Below are positions 37,206 through 47,271 of a stretch of DNA of 64,000 nt, piece after piece. A program made the position numbers and the translations under genes. The first letter of the stretch is position 1. Every line of letters starts with the position of its first letter. The notes under the pieces were generated by a model. The model saw only the letters and a list, made by a program, of their open reading frames with translations, searched no databases and was not told the DNA's origin. This DNA is from Aliiroseovarius lamellibrachiae (lineage in GTDB: Bacteria > Pseudomonadota > Alphaproteobacteria > Rhodobacterales > Rhodobacteraceae), in contig NZ_JAHEVJ010000004.1 of NCBI RefSeq assembly GCF_018599245.1, forward strand, positions 248,001-312,000, written 5' to 3'.

Positions 37206-37973
37206 ATGCGCAATTGGGTTGTTGGGTTTGTCATCCTGGCATCAACCGCCTCCCCTGGCACGGCCGAGACCTGTCGTCAGGCCTTAGCGTTGGGGTTGGA
37301 TGTCTCGGGGTCTGTTGATGCCAAGGAATACCGGCTGCAACTCGATGGGTTGGCGGTCGCGTTGCGACAAAAGGATGTCCAAACTGCTTTTTTGGCCCAG
37401 CCCAACGCCCCCGTAGCCTTAGCGATTTATGAATGGAGCGGGCCCAGCGACCAACGGATGTTAACCGGGTGGCGCAGCATTCAAACCGCAAATGATTTGG
37501 GAATTGTGGCGGAACAATTGGCACAGACCCAACGCCTTCCAATGGATCCCTCAACTGGGCTGGGCACCTCTATTTCATATGGGGCCGCTCTTTTGGCGCA
37601 ACGCCCAAATTGTTGGCAACACACGCTCGATATTTCCGGGGATGGGATGTCTAACGCCGGGCCGCGACCGCAGGACGTTCGCCATTTCCCAGATGTAAGC
37701 GCGATTACGATCAACGCCTTGGTCATCGCCCCGTCGCCAACCGAGCGCGAGGCTGGCGCCAGCGAGTTGGTGCGCTATTTTGAAGAGCTTGTAACGCAAG
37801 GCCTGTTCAGTTTTGTAGAGCAGGCAAACGGGTTTGATGCCTATGCTGATGCGATGGCGAAAAAACTGCTACGCGAACTATCTGGCATGGTCCTCTCTTG
37901 GCAGGAACCAAAAGCATTGCAAAAGCGGCAAGCCGCGCCCACGCCAGGCCACTTTGCAGATCACCCTCAATAG
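37206..37973 (+). CDS. DUF1194 von Willebrand factor A-like secreted protein
   Basis: 255 residues: signal peptide 1-20 (ILASTASPGTA), then a VWA-like domain with a MIDAS motif DVSGS at residues 32-36, STGLGTSISYGAALL (MIDAS Thr region) and LDISGDGMSN. DUF1194 is widespread in Rhodobacterales and has no assigned function; a metal-dependent adhesion or complex-assembly role in the periplasm is plausible. Starts one base after gloA and ends with a 7-base overlap with the convergent MarR gene. Confidence 0.9.
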   Translation: MRNWVVGFVILASTASPGTAETCRQALALGLDVSGSVDAKEYRLQLDGLAVALRQKDVQTAFLAQPNAPVALAIYEWSGPSDQRMLTGWRSIQTANDLGIVAEQLAQTQRLPMDPSTGLGTSISYGAALLAQRPNCWQHTLDISGDGMSNAGPRPQDVRHFPDVSAITINALVIAPSPTEREAGASELVRYFEELVTQGLFSFVEQANGFDAYADAMAKKLLRELSGMVLSWQEPKALQKRQAAPTPGHFADHPQ

Positions 37974-38464
37974 ATATACCGAATTTGATCCATCCAGTAC
38001 CGTTCCACACGCTTCAGTGCCGAATTGATCTCTTCAACCCCTTCAGGTCCTAAAACACCGCGGGATTGCAACCCTTCGGCATGTCGTTCAAACAGCCCAC
38101 CGACCACATCGCGAATGGCCCGGCCTCGTTCCGTCAAACGCACGCGCACGGAACGGCGGTCAACTTCGCATCGTTGATGATGCATGAACCCCATTTCGAC
38201 GAGCTTCTTCAGGTTATACGAGACATTGGACCCTTGGTAATACCCTCGGGACTTTAACTCGCCAGCGGTGACTTCATTGTCTCCGATGTTAAACAACAAC
38301 AGGGCCTGGACGGCGTTCACCTCCAGAACACCGACACGTTCAAACTCGTCCTTGATCACATCAAGAAGCAGTCGATGCAGACGTTCGACCAGCGCGAGTG
38401 AGTCCAAATACTGGCTCACAAAAGTCTGGTTGACGGTCTGCGCAATTGGGGAATGCATGCTCAT
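37967..38464 (-). CDS. MarR-family regulator, LdtR-like
   Basis: 165-residue winged-helix regulator. The core YLDSLALVERLHRLLLDVIK, INxxQALLLFNIG-type helix, ELKSRGYYQGSNVSYNLKKLVEMGF recognition region and RSVRVRLTERG wing correspond to the LdtR group of alphaproteobacteria, known in Liberibacter and Sinorhizobium as an activator of L,D-transpeptidase and stress genes. That name is by resemblance. ATG 38464 has CGGAG 6 bases upstream. No target gene is adjacent. Confidence 0.85.
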   Translation of the reverse strand: MSMHSPIAQTVNQTFVSQYLDSLALVERLHRLLLDVIKDEFERVGVLEVNAVQALLLFNIGDNEVTAGELKSRGYYQGSNVSYNLKKLVEMGFMHHQRCEVDRRSVRVRLTERGRAIRDVVGGLFERHAEGLQSRGVLGPEGVEEINSALKRVERYWMDQIRYIY

Positions 38465-38574
38465 TCGTTACTCCGACATTTTACTTGTCGACCAGTTTTC
38501 AGAGCAAAATCAGAATATTCAGTTAAATACCTAAGGTAGTTAGGGAAAATTTTCGATAAATCAAAGGGCGCGCG

Positions 38575-38919
38575 TCACCGCGCCCCAGCATAGGCTGCAA
38601 TCTCTTCGATCAACACCGAAAATCGTTTCGGGGCAGCGACTTGACCACTGACCCATTGGTACAAATCCTGATCATTTTCCGCCAATAGGCGTTCGTAGTG
38701 GTCAAGATCGTCCGCCGACATTTTGTTCAGATGGCCGTCTGAATATTTTTTCAGGATGATATCCATCTCTTTGATTCCCCGCCGCATCGACCGCATTGAC
38801 AGTCGTTTTAGCCGATGTTCAGGGGTTTCATTTTCGGCCCCGGTCGGAAGCTCGCTCAGAAGAGCATTCAGCGCATCATTCTGGGCCCGTTTTTGTTCAT
38901 CGTCTTGTGGGGTATTCAC
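38575..38919 (-). CDS. sdhE: SdhE succinate dehydrogenase assembly factor
   Basis: 114-residue SdhE/Sdh5 family protein that promotes covalent FAD attachment to SdhA. Conserved RGxxE at residues 47-51 within RSMRRGIKEMDIIL, followed by ADDLDHYERLLAENDQDLYQW. An N-terminal extension of about 30 acidic residues precedes the core. The start is GTG at 38919 with GGAGG upstream, and it overlaps the stop of the XRE regulator gene by four bases (GTGA), so the two are coupled. Confidence 0.92.
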   Translation of the reverse strand: MNTPQDDEQKRAQNDALNALLSELPTGAENETPEHRLKRLSMRSMRRGIKEMDIILKKYSDGHLNKMSADDLDHYERLLAENDQDLYQWVSGQVAAPKRFSVLIEEIAAYAGAR

Positions 38920-39320
38920 AATTCACCTCCGTCCATCCGTTTGCGTAGTTTCTTTTCAAGACGTCCCAAACGATCAGCCGAGGCGGTCATCTGCGTTTTA
39001 ATATCCCGAATTTCGATCAGAATGTCGCGAATTTCTGGAATTCCATTGTCGTCAAGTTCGGGCTGATCGACCCCTTCTCCCTCGCCGGTCAGCAACCATT
39101 TCAGCGAGACGTTCAAGACGCCCGACACCATCTGCAGCTTATTGGCACGCGGCTCTGACAGATCCTCTTCCCAGCTGCGCAGCGTTTTGATCTTAACCCC
39201 CAAACGGCGCGACAGGTCAGATTGTGTCATTCCGACAGCTTCACGCGCCCCCGCCATACGATCGCCGAATGTAGCTTCGTGTTCCGAGTACCACCCGCCT
39301 GTGTTGTCAGTCTCACTCAT
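38916..39320 (-). CDS. XRE-family helix-turn-helix protein
   Basis: 134 residues with a Cro/CI HTH at about 18-75 (RMAGAREAVGMTQSDLSRRLGVKIKTLRSWE) followed by LKWLLTGEGEG, then a C-terminal coiled coil (EIRDILIEIRDIKTQMTASADRLGRLEKKL). Likely a dimeric transcriptional regulator. It is coupled to sdhE by GTGA overlap and divergent from the aminotransferase gene at 39409 across 88 bases, so it may control either. Target unknown. Confidence 0.87.
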   Translation of the reverse strand: MSETDNTGGWYSEHEATFGDRMAGAREAVGMTQSDLSRRLGVKIKTLRSWEEDLSEPRANKLQMVSGVLNVSLKWLLTGEGEGVDQPELDDNGIPEIRDILIEIRDIKTQMTASADRLGRLEKKLRKRMDGGEL

Positions 39321-39405
39321 CGAAATGCCCCTTTTTGGTCAACATGCTTGAACGCAATTCCTGCGCAGCCTAGAAGCTTCGGGAACAAGATACAAACAGA
39401 GGTGA

Positions 39406-40611
<1,206 letters not shown>

Positions 40612-40618
40612 CAAAACC

Positions 40619-40648
40619 GCTGCCCCCCCCCGTGTCGTTGGGGGCAGC
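40619..40648 (+). terminator. Hairpin after the aminotransferase gene
   Basis: GCTGCCCCC (40619-40627) pairs with GGGGGCAGC (40640-40648) across a 12-base loop, starting 8 bases past the stop. There is no clear T run, so Rho-independent termination is uncertain. Confidence 0.5.
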
Positions 40649-40731
40649 AAATTCCCCCCTGTGACGCAGAATGCAACATTTCAACACGCCACCGTCTCTG
40701 ATATATGTTGAATGTGATCAAGGAGCGACCG

Positions 40732-41133
40732 ATGGCCACTGAACTGCCAGAATATTATTTCCGTGTGCGTGACAACGGGGCCTTTGTTTTTCGTGTGGAT
40801 ACCGAGAACCGCCAGCGCCGTATCGACATGGACCAAATCGCCGTCGTCAACATCCGCAATGGCGAGATCCGACCGCAGGGCGACCGCCAATTGTCTGATG
40901 ACGACGCTGCGGCCATTCAAAACTGGATGGAAGAACGGCGCGCGATTTTGGCAAAACGTGATATCGACGATATTCTGCGTGCGGTGGATTATCTGAACAC
41001 CACAACCCACTGGGCGCAATCCAAAGCGGCCGATGAGGATCTGGAAGAGGTCACTGATGCGCTGTTGTTGGCGATGCATGATCTAAGATCCGTGCTGGTG
41101 CGCAAAAAAGCCGACCGTATGTTAAAAGGGTGA
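40732..41133 (+). CDS. Conserved hypothetical protein
   Basis: 133 residues, no recognised domain. The N-terminal half is beta-like with short hydrophobic stretches (YYFRVRDNGAFVFRVDTENRQRRIDMDQIAVVNI). The C-terminal half is helical (AAIQNWMEERRAILAKRDIDDILRAVDYLNTTTHWAQSKA). No signal peptide, TM or Cys. ATG 40732 with AGGAG is chosen over ATG 40705. It precedes a DUF1992 gene by 4 bases, so it probably forms an operon with it. Confidence 0.75.
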   Translation: MATELPEYYFRVRDNGAFVFRVDTENRQRRIDMDQIAVVNIRNGEIRPQGDRQLSDDDAAAIQNWMEERRAILAKRDIDDILRAVDYLNTTTHWAQSKAADEDLEEVTDALLLAMHDLRSVLVRKKADRMLKG

Positions 41134-41137
41134 TCCC

Positions 41138-41452
41138 ATGCCCCATCCTCTTGACGCGTTGATCAATGAAAAGCTGCAACAAGCGAAAGAAGAGGGCGCC
41201 TTTGACAATTTGCCCGGTGAAGGCAAACCCATTGATCACGGCCACAGCCCCAAAGACGCGCTTTTTAACCGCTTGATGGTGGAAGCCAAAGCAAAGCCGC
41301 CAGTGGTCACGCTGACCGAGGAGATTGCGGCCTCACGGGCACGATTGGCATCGCTGACAGATGACGCCCCCCGCAAGGCTGAAATGAAGATCTTGGCAGA
41401 TCTTCAGACCCGGTTGGCGATCGAGAAAGAACTCCATCAACGGTATGGGTAA
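41138..41452 (+). CDS. DUF1992 (DnaJC28-like) protein
   Basis: 104-residue protein with the DUF1992 domain found in bacterial YhdN-like proteins and eukaryotic DNAJC28: LINEKLQQAKEEGAFDNLPGEGKPI is the family hallmark. No J domain is present. Cytosolic, function unknown. Second gene after the conserved hypothetical at 40732. Confidence 0.88.
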   Translation: MPHPLDALINEKLQQAKEEGAFDNLPGEGKPIDHGHSPKDALFNRLMVEAKAKPPVVTLTEEIAASRARLASLTDDAPRKAEMKILADLQTRLAIEKELHQRYG

Positions 41453-41610
41453 GGATGTATTCGGCTCAATCACAGCTCCGCTGACAAAGCGCCAATTCGC
41501 TGCGGCTACGCAAATGGCTGCTTTTTGAGCGGACAGATGATTTTTCTTCGAAAGCACAAGCTTTTCGTCTGCTTAAGCTGTGTTGTGACTGAGGCGGACC
41601 AGTTTCGACT

Positions 41611-42357
41611 TTATATGAGCTGTTCCTGAATCTCTCGTGCTATCTGACCCATTGGGTCGCGCGCCTGATCGCCCACCAATGAATACTGCCAAGGCCCATC
41701 TTGCCAGTAAACCGTCAAGAAGCTGTCTTCCTCATGATATCTGAACGACCGACGCTGTGTTGTAGCGCCATGCGTGGCCATAAGGCTGAGCCGGTCGCCA
41801 TCGCGGTTCTCATACATAAAAAGAGCCGAGGCATGATCGCCCGCAGGCAGAAGACGCCCGCCAATAAGAGTATATCCGGTTTTGCCCAGTTGCGGCGCAA
41901 TAATCGTTGCGCCAAGTCGGTTCGACAGCCAAGTTTGCAAATGATCTTTTTCGTGGGCGGCGACTTCGACAGGGTGCAAGACCTCACCGACGTAGAGGGC
42001 ATGCGCGGCTGTTGCCTGTTCTGCAAACACCGCAAGATCTGTGCCCACCTCGCCGTTGCGAAGCGATACCGCATAGCCAACCCCAAGACCAACGGCAAAA
42101 ATGGCGATAGATGCGGCAATGTTCCAAACGGGGCTTGGCGTGCTGTGAACCTGACCTCGCAAGCTGCGAAGCCGCGCCGCTGAAGGCACAGGGACCGCCT
42201 TGTCAATCAACGACGATTGACGGCGAAGCGCATCGTGCAATGATCGGTGTTCGGGGTGCGTGGCCAGATGGGCCTCTAGGCGGTCTTGTTCTTCGGCGGA
42301 AAGCTCTGCGTCAATGCTGCGCGCAATCAACTCTTCCACGGATGTCTTCAGGGTCAT
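41611..42357 (-). CDS. Anti-sigma factor, membrane-anchored
   Basis: 248 residues. The N-terminal cytoplasmic part has an acidic zinc-less anti-sigma-like helix set (ELIARSIDAELSAEEQDRLEAHLATHPEH). One TM follows at about 78-98 (NIAASIAIFAVGLGVGYAVSL), then a periplasmic sensor domain (VAAHEKDHLQTWLSNRLGATIIAPQLGKTGYTLIGGRLLP). The start overlaps the stop of the ECF sigma gene (ATGA), the usual sigma/anti-sigma arrangement. The signal is unknown. Related proteins are annotated as transmembrane transcriptional regulators or anti-sigma factors. Confidence 0.86.
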   Translation of the reverse strand: MTLKTSVEELIARSIDAELSAEEQDRLEAHLATHPEHRSLHDALRRQSSLIDKAVPVPSAARLRSLRGQVHSTPSPVWNIAASIAIFAVGLGVGYAVSLRNGEVGTDLAVFAEQATAAHALYVGEVLHPVEVAAHEKDHLQTWLSNRLGATIIAPQLGKTGYTLIGGRLLPAGDHASALFMYENRDGDRLSLMATHGATTQRRSFRYHEEDSFLTVYWQDGPWQYSLVGDQARDPMGQIAREIQEQLI

Positions 42358-42863
42358 TTCACGCTCCTGATTTGTGTGATGGCTGATGCGCCAACATCAG
42401 TCTTGATCTTAGCGCGTGCACGCGAAATGCGCGACATCAGCGTTCCCTTGGGAATGCCGAGCGCCTTTGCCGCCTCGTCATAGCTCAACCCAGCAATTAC
42501 AACCGCCAGCAAAGCCTCGCGCTGGTCTCGCGGAACTTTTTCTATGCTGCGCCAGACCTCTTTGATTTCAAGCCGCTCTTCCGCCGTACTGGTGATTGCG
42601 GCCAGATCTCCGACCTGATCAAGATCAACGGTGGGAAAGCGCGTTTCGCTTCGCCAACGGTCGCGAAAAATGTTGAGTAGCATCTTGGTCAACCAAGGTT
42701 TCAGAGGTCGCCCGGGCAACCATAACAAACGCTTTCGTAGCGCGCGTTCGATGCAGTCTTGCACCAGATCATCTGCGGCGTCCTGATCGCGCGTCAGCGA
42801 CCAAGCATAGCGCCAGAGATCTGGCAGACAGGTTTCAAGCTGGGTTTCAAATGATTGGATCAT
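42354..42863 (-). CDS. ECF sigma factor
   Basis: 169-residue group IV sigma factor. Region 2 is LPDLWRYAWSLTRDQDAADDLVQDCIERAL with FRDRWRS; region 4 is VPRDQREALLAVVIAGLSYDEAAKALGIPKGTLMSRISRARAKI. ATG 42863 (MIQSFETQLE) is chosen; the frame to 42929 extends into the upstream gene. It is coupled to the anti-sigma gene downstream and lies 44 bases after the secreted-repeat gene, which is probably part of its own regulon. Confidence 0.92.
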   Translation of the reverse strand: MIQSFETQLETCLPDLWRYAWSLTRDQDAADDLVQDCIERALRKRLLWLPGRPLKPWLTKMLLNIFRDRWRSETRFPTVDLDQVGDLAAITSTAEERLEIKEVWRSIEKVPRDQREALLAVVIAGLSYDEAAKALGIPKGTLMSRISRARAKIKTDVGASAITQIRSVK

Positions 42864-42907
42864 AAGGGGTAATGGGGATGGACAAGGCCCATCCCCAATT
42901 CCTGAAA

Positions 42908-43300
42908 TTAGGGGCGCGCCGTATGCCAAACACCTTTAACACCGTCACCGGTCATGTCACCTGGCTTTTGGTCTTTGAACCACAGATAGAGCGGCTGATC
43001 TTCATAAGCGACCTGCAGGCCACCATCCTTGCGTTCGATCAAGCTGTAACCCTTCTCCAACGCCATTTCTGCGTTCCCCATCAGCGGCGGCCATTTAGCG
43101 GCGCAACCATCATAGCAGTTGGATGTGCCTTTCTGGTCCTTGTCAAAGGTGTAGAGCGTCATCTTCTGCGCATCCATCAGGTAGATCTCTCCGTTGAATT
43201 TTCCTGTAGCTGCGGGCGCGGCCCCGTGGCCATCGGCGAATGCAAAAACAGTGGTTGCGACCAGCGCAGCGCTGGCCAGAGCAAGGGATTTGAACGACAT
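42908..43300 (-). CDS. Secreted-repeat (PF03640-type) periplasmic protein
   Basis: 130 residues: signal peptide about 1-22 (LALASAALVATTVFAFA), then the COG4315/PF03640 repeat pattern (KMTLYTFDKDQKGTSNCYDGCAAKWPPLMG and DQPLYLWFKDQKPGDMTGDGVKGVWH). Cys pair CYDGC in the mature part. Members occur with ECF sigma factors and are of unknown function, perhaps redox- or stress-related. ATG 43300 with GGAGAAG upstream is preferred to the frame to 43498. First gene of the unit followed by ECF sigma and anti-sigma. Confidence 0.87.
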   Translation of the reverse strand: MSFKSLALASAALVATTVFAFADGHGAAPAATGKFNGEIYLMDAQKMTLYTFDKDQKGTSNCYDGCAAKWPPLMGNAEMALEKGYSLIERKDGGLQVAYEDQPLYLWFKDQKPGDMTGDGVKGVWHTARP

Positions 43301-43346
43301 AGTCTTCTCCAGTTTTTTCAAGCCTGCCAAGCCGCAGACAAAACAA

Positions 43347-43372
43347 ATACGGATGGGCGGCGAAAATATTCC
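43347..43372 (-). promoter_or_regulatory. Candidate ECF-type promoter of the secreted-repeat/sigma operon
   Basis: On the minus strand GGAAT (43368-43372), a 16-base spacer and CGTAT (43347-43351). This resembles the GGAA-N16/17-CGT layout of ECF promoters and lies about 47-72 bases before the first gene's ATG. Autoregulation is inferred; the match is short. Confidence 0.4.
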
Positions 43373-43570
43373 CGCTTGCGAAATTTTTTTTACGAACCAG
43401 CCATTCGTTGCTCTTGCAGCATCCGCCTTTGTGGGCTCAAAGCAGACCTTGGACGCGCCCCAGCATGAGGGTGTACTCAGGTCGGTCAACACCATCACTT
43501 ACGGATCAAACCAGCTGTTTCGCAAGATGGCTCAGGTTGTGGCGCAGAACACGCCGATCACCACCACAGC

Positions 43571-44935
43571 CTACCCCACCGGCACCCCAATACGAGAGGA
43601 CTTTGTCCAGAACCGCCAGCTCATGAACACACCGGCAATCGCAAGGCCAATGACCAGACCCATCCAGACCCCTTCACCACCATACCCCCAGCTTATGCCC
43701 AGAAAATACGACATCGGCATCCCGATGATCCAATAGCTGATGGTGGCGATGATCATTGGCACTTTGGTGTCATGCACCCCGCGCAATAGCCCCAGGGCCA
43801 TGACCTGAGCCGCATCCGCAAATTGAAACAGCGCCGCCACCGCCAAAAGCGATGTGCCAACCCGCAGGATATCATCGCGCAGCACTTCGTTCGGATCCAG
43901 GAACAAGCCAATCATCTGATGCGGCAGCCCAAGGAAAATCACCACCGAGATCACCCCAAACAAAACCGAAATGGACGTGATGACCAAAGCCCCTTTGCGT
44001 AAGCCCGCTTCGTCCTTACGGCCCAGCGCGCGCCCTGCCCGCACAGTGGCCGCATTGGACAGGCCAATATGCACCATGAAAAATGCCGACACGATCTGAA
44101 GCGCAATACCGTGCGCGGCCAACTCCAAGGTGCCGATCCAGCCCATGACCACGGTTGAGGCTGAAAACAGCCCCGCTTCGGCCAGCGATGTCAGGCCAAT
44201 TTGACTGCCCATCCGGCTGACTTCCCGCAAAGCTTCCCAATCCGGGCGCCACATACGGTGAAACAACGTATGCTCCGGCAAGGCTTTCGCGGCGTAAATC
44301 GCCAAGGCCAGAAAGGCCGCCAGCTGCACCGTCAAAGACGCAATCGCCGCCCCGCGTACACCCAATTCTGGCGCGCCAAAATTCCCGAAAATCAGCACAT
44401 AATTCAAAAACCCGTTCAACACGGCGGCAAACAAAGTGCCCCAAAGCACAACGCGTGTCAGTTCCAGCGCAGACAGATAGCTTTTCAGCACCATAATGCC
44501 CAGCGCCGGGAAAAGCCCCCAGCCCGCGATGCGCAGGTAATCTTGCGCCACAGCGGACAGGTCAGGGTCTTGCCCCATCGCCAGCAGCAAAGGTTCCGAC
44601 CACCACAATAGCGGCATGACAACGATGCCGACAATTCCAGACGCCCAGAACGCCATACGCGTCACCCGGCGCACTTTGGTGTCATCACCCGCCTCTGACG
44701 CGGACGCCACCATCGGCATCACCGCCCACGCACAGCCTGATCCCATGATCAGCAGCACAAAAAAGAACGTGCCCGCCAGGACCACAGCCGCCAGCGCTTC
44801 AACGCCGTACCAGCCAAGCATAACCGTATCGACAATCTGGATCGCAAATTGCGCCAGATGTGACCCGATCAGCGGCAACCCAAGGGTCAGGGCCGCACGC
44901 GCGTGATAGGAATATGTTTGCTCTGAATATGTCAT
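43571..44935 (-). CDS. MATE family efflux transporter
   Basis: 454-residue multidrug and toxin extrusion antiporter (NorM-like) with about 12 TM helices. Two homologous halves begin at LGLPLIGSHLAQFAIQIVDTVMLG and GSQIGLTSLAEAGLFSASTVVMG. Couples Na+ or H+ influx to drug export in the inner membrane. ATG 44935 is chosen over the frame to 44971. Substrate unknown. The lytic transglycosylase gene ends 44 bases upstream on the same strand. Confidence 0.93.
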   Translation of the reverse strand: MTYSEQTYSYHARAALTLGLPLIGSHLAQFAIQIVDTVMLGWYGVEALAAVVLAGTFFFVLLIMGSGCAWAVMPMVASASEAGDDTKVRRVTRMAFWASGIVGIVVMPLLWWSEPLLLAMGQDPDLSAVAQDYLRIAGWGLFPALGIMVLKSYLSALELTRVVLWGTLFAAVLNGFLNYVLIFGNFGAPELGVRGAAIASLTVQLAAFLALAIYAAKALPEHTLFHRMWRPDWEALREVSRMGSQIGLTSLAEAGLFSASTVVMGWIGTLELAAHGIALQIVSAFFMVHIGLSNAATVRAGRALGRKDEAGLRKGALVITSISVLFGVISVVIFLGLPHQMIGLFLDPNEVLRDDILRVGTSLLAVAALFQFADAAQVMALGLLRGVHDTKVPMIIATISYWIIGMPMSYFLGISWGYGGEGVWMGLVIGLAIAGVFMSWRFWTKSSRIGVPVG

Positions 44936-44979
44936 CCGAACATGCGTAGGGGCAATTTCGCCCCCCGGCAAGCGCGAAG

Positions 44980-46107
44980 TCAGAGTTTGGCCAACAGCCC
45001 TATCGATGGCTTGCCGGTCACGGCCAGCCCCCGACTTTGCTCAAAGCTTCGAACAGCGGCAATTGTCTTTGGACCGATGACACCATCCGGTTCCCCCACA
45101 TCATAACCCGCGCGCGCCAAAGCCTTTTGCAAGCGGATCCGGTCGGCCAAGCGCATGCCATTGGCATCCGGCCCAAACCGGTGCCGAAGCCCCCCACGCC
45201 CGGCCAACAGATCAGACAAGATGCCAACCCCGATGATGTATTTCTGCGCGTTATTATACCGCCCCAGAACCTTATAGTTCGGACCAGCAGAGAACCGCGG
45301 CCCCTCAGCACCCGCCGGGGCAATATCCCCCCCCGCACTTTCGCGTCCCCAGCGCGCGCCCGTCACCCAGCCATTGCGCGACAGATAGGCCGCAGCCGAG
45401 GCCAAAGCGTCGGTCGGGTCATCGTCCCAGATATCCCGGCGACCATCGCCGTCAAAATCCACCGCAAACGCCTGATAGCTGGTGGGGATGAACTGCGTAT
45501 GCCCCATTGCACCTGCCCAGCTGCCGTTCATGCGCGCGGGCGAGATATCCCCGCGCTGGATAATCTGCAGTGCTGCAATCAGTTGCTTTTCAAAAAATGC
45601 GCCGCGCCGTCCGTCATAGGCGAGCGTTGCCAGGGCCGATAGTGTGGGGATATCGCCGCGGCGGGAACCATAGCGGCTCTCAAGCCCCCACACCGCGGCG
45701 ACAACCTCCTTTTCGACACCATATTTGGCTTCGATCTTCGAAAAGAGGGCTGCGTGTTTGGATAACATCGCCCGCCCCGTTGCCACGCGGCTTTCTGATG
45801 TGGCAATCGCCATGTAATCCTCAAAACTGCGCTTAAACTCGCTTTGGTTGCGATCCGTTTTGATCACGTCGGGCAAATAGCCAATGGTCGGAAAGCTGCG
45901 CGACAGGGTTTTATCAGAAATGCCGCGTGCCTTGGCACGTCCGCGCGCGCCCGCCAGCCAGCGGTCAAAATCCGGGTTGGCCACAACCGCAACACGCGAC
46001 CGGCCCACAGGTTTCGCACTGGACTGCGGCCCCCCTCCCCCTGTTGATCCCATACAGCCCGAAAGCACCAATGCCGCCACGCTGGCAGAGAAGAAACGTC
46101 GATCCAT
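44980..46107 (-). CDS. Lytic murein transglycosylase (MltB type) lipoprotein
   Basis: 375 residues. Lipoprotein signal with LSGC (Cys about residue 18), a Gly/Ser linker, a GH103/SLT_2 catalytic domain with the catalytic Glu in AVWGLESRYGS and the AGAMGHTQFIPTSY and DFDGDGRRDIW blocks, and a C-terminal peptidoglycan-binding domain (LQKALARAGYDVGEPDGVIGPKTIAAVRSFE). Cleaves glycan strands to anhydro-muropeptides. The start lies among GTG 46116, ATG 46110 and ATG 46107; 46107 has the best spacing from AGGTG. Confidence 0.92.
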   Translation of the reverse strand: MDRRFFSASVAALVLSGCMGSTGGGGPQSSAKPVGRSRVAVVANPDFDRWLAGARGRAKARGISDKTLSRSFPTIGYLPDVIKTDRNQSEFKRSFEDYMAIATSESRVATGRAMLSKHAALFSKIEAKYGVEKEVVAAVWGLESRYGSRRGDIPTLSALATLAYDGRRGAFFEKQLIAALQIIQRGDISPARMNGSWAGAMGHTQFIPTSYQAFAVDFDGDGRRDIWDDDPTDALASAAAYLSRNGWVTGARWGRESAGGDIAPAGAEGPRFSAGPNYKVLGRYNNAQKYIIGVGILSDLLAGRGGLRHRFGPDANGMRLADRIRLQKALARAGYDVGEPDGVIGPKTIAAVRSFEQSRGLAVTGKPSIGLLAKL

Positions 46108-46242
46108 CATAATCACCTGTTATCAATATGGTGATCAGTCTAGCGGTCACAGGCCCAGACACAAGATGCCGTTGCCCCATACGGAAAAGGGCGGCAGGTT
46201 TCCCCACTGCCCTTCAGTGTTACTGGCCGCCAGTCCGACGAC

Positions 46243-47271
46243 TTAGCTGCTGTGGCGTTGATCCGGATGCAGGCTGGCCCCGAGAATATGGCTCGCGTTG
46301 TGGATCACCTGACTGGCGTGTCCGACAATGAGCGGATCGGGATTGTTCACCAGCTCGTGGTCTTTGTCGGGATATTCCACGGTGGACAGGAAGTGGCGCA
46401 TACATTCCAGGCGCGCACGCTTCTTGTCGTTCGACTTGATGATGGTCCAAGGTGCATCTGCGGTGTCGGTGTAAAAGAACATCGCCTCTTTCGCCTCGGT
46501 ATAATCATCCCATTTCGACAAGGACGCCACGTCGACCGGGCTCAGCTTCCAACGCTTCAACGGATCATCTTTACGGCTGTCAAAACGGCGCTTTTGCTCT
46601 TCTCGTGTGACCGAGAACCAGTATTTGTAAAGGCGAATGCCAGAACGCGTCAGCATGCGTTCATATTCCGGGGTCTGACGCATGTATTCGAGATATTCGT
46701 TGGGCGTACAGAAGCCCATGACCCGTTCCACACCGGCGCGGTTGTACCAAGAGCGGTCATAAAAGACCATTTCCCCTTTGGTTGGCAGGTGCGAGACATA
46801 GCGTTGATAGAACCACTGGCCACGTTCCGCATCGGTTGGTTTATTCAGCGCAACAACACGAGCTTCGCGAGGGTTCAAATGCTCCATAAAGCGTTTGATC
46901 GTTCCGCCCTTACCTGCCGCATCCCGGCCTTCAAACAGCAATACAAATTTCTGACCGGTCTCACCAACCCAACGCTGAACTTTCAAAAGCTCCGCCTGAA
47001 GCTTGGCTTTCTGACGTTCGTAATCCTTTTTGCCCATTTTGACATCATAGGGGTATTTGCCATTTTCAAAGGTCGGCTTGCCCGCGTCGGAGGCAACATT
47101 TGGAAACCCAGCAGCATTGGCCCGTGTCGCGGTCACATCCACGCTTTCAGACGAGGGGGGTGTTGCCGATTTTTCGATCGGTTTTCCCGCAGGTTTCGCC
47201 GCCACTTTCACGGTGGTTTTGTCCGCTGGGTTGCTGTTTGCACTGTTCGCGCGCGCCGTGGATTGAGCCAT
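46243..47271 (-). CDS. ppk2: Polyphosphate kinase 2
   Basis: 342-residue PPK2 that uses polyphosphate to phosphorylate nucleotides (class I length and motifs suggest NDP to NTP). Walker A GRDAAGKGGTIKR, lid region and Walker B YDRSWYNRAGVERVMG; FSVTREEQKRRFDSRKDDPLKRWKLSP is the family signature. An N-terminal Ala/Lys/Ser-rich tail of about 60 residues precedes the core. Cytosolic. Confidence 0.95.
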   Translation of the reverse strand: MAQSTARANSANSNPADKTTVKVAAKPAGKPIEKSATPPSSESVDVTATRANAAGFPNVASDAGKPTFENGKYPYDVKMGKKDYERQKAKLQAELLKVQRWVGETGQKFVLLFEGRDAAGKGGTIKRFMEHLNPREARVVALNKPTDAERGQWFYQRYVSHLPTKGEMVFYDRSWYNRAGVERVMGFCTPNEYLEYMRQTPEYERMLTRSGIRLYKYWFSVTREEQKRRFDSRKDDPLKRWKLSPVDVASLSKWDDYTEAKEAMFFYTDTADAPWTIIKSNDKKRARLECMRHFLSTVEYPDKDHELVNNPDPLIVGHASQVIHNASHILGASLHPDQRHSS

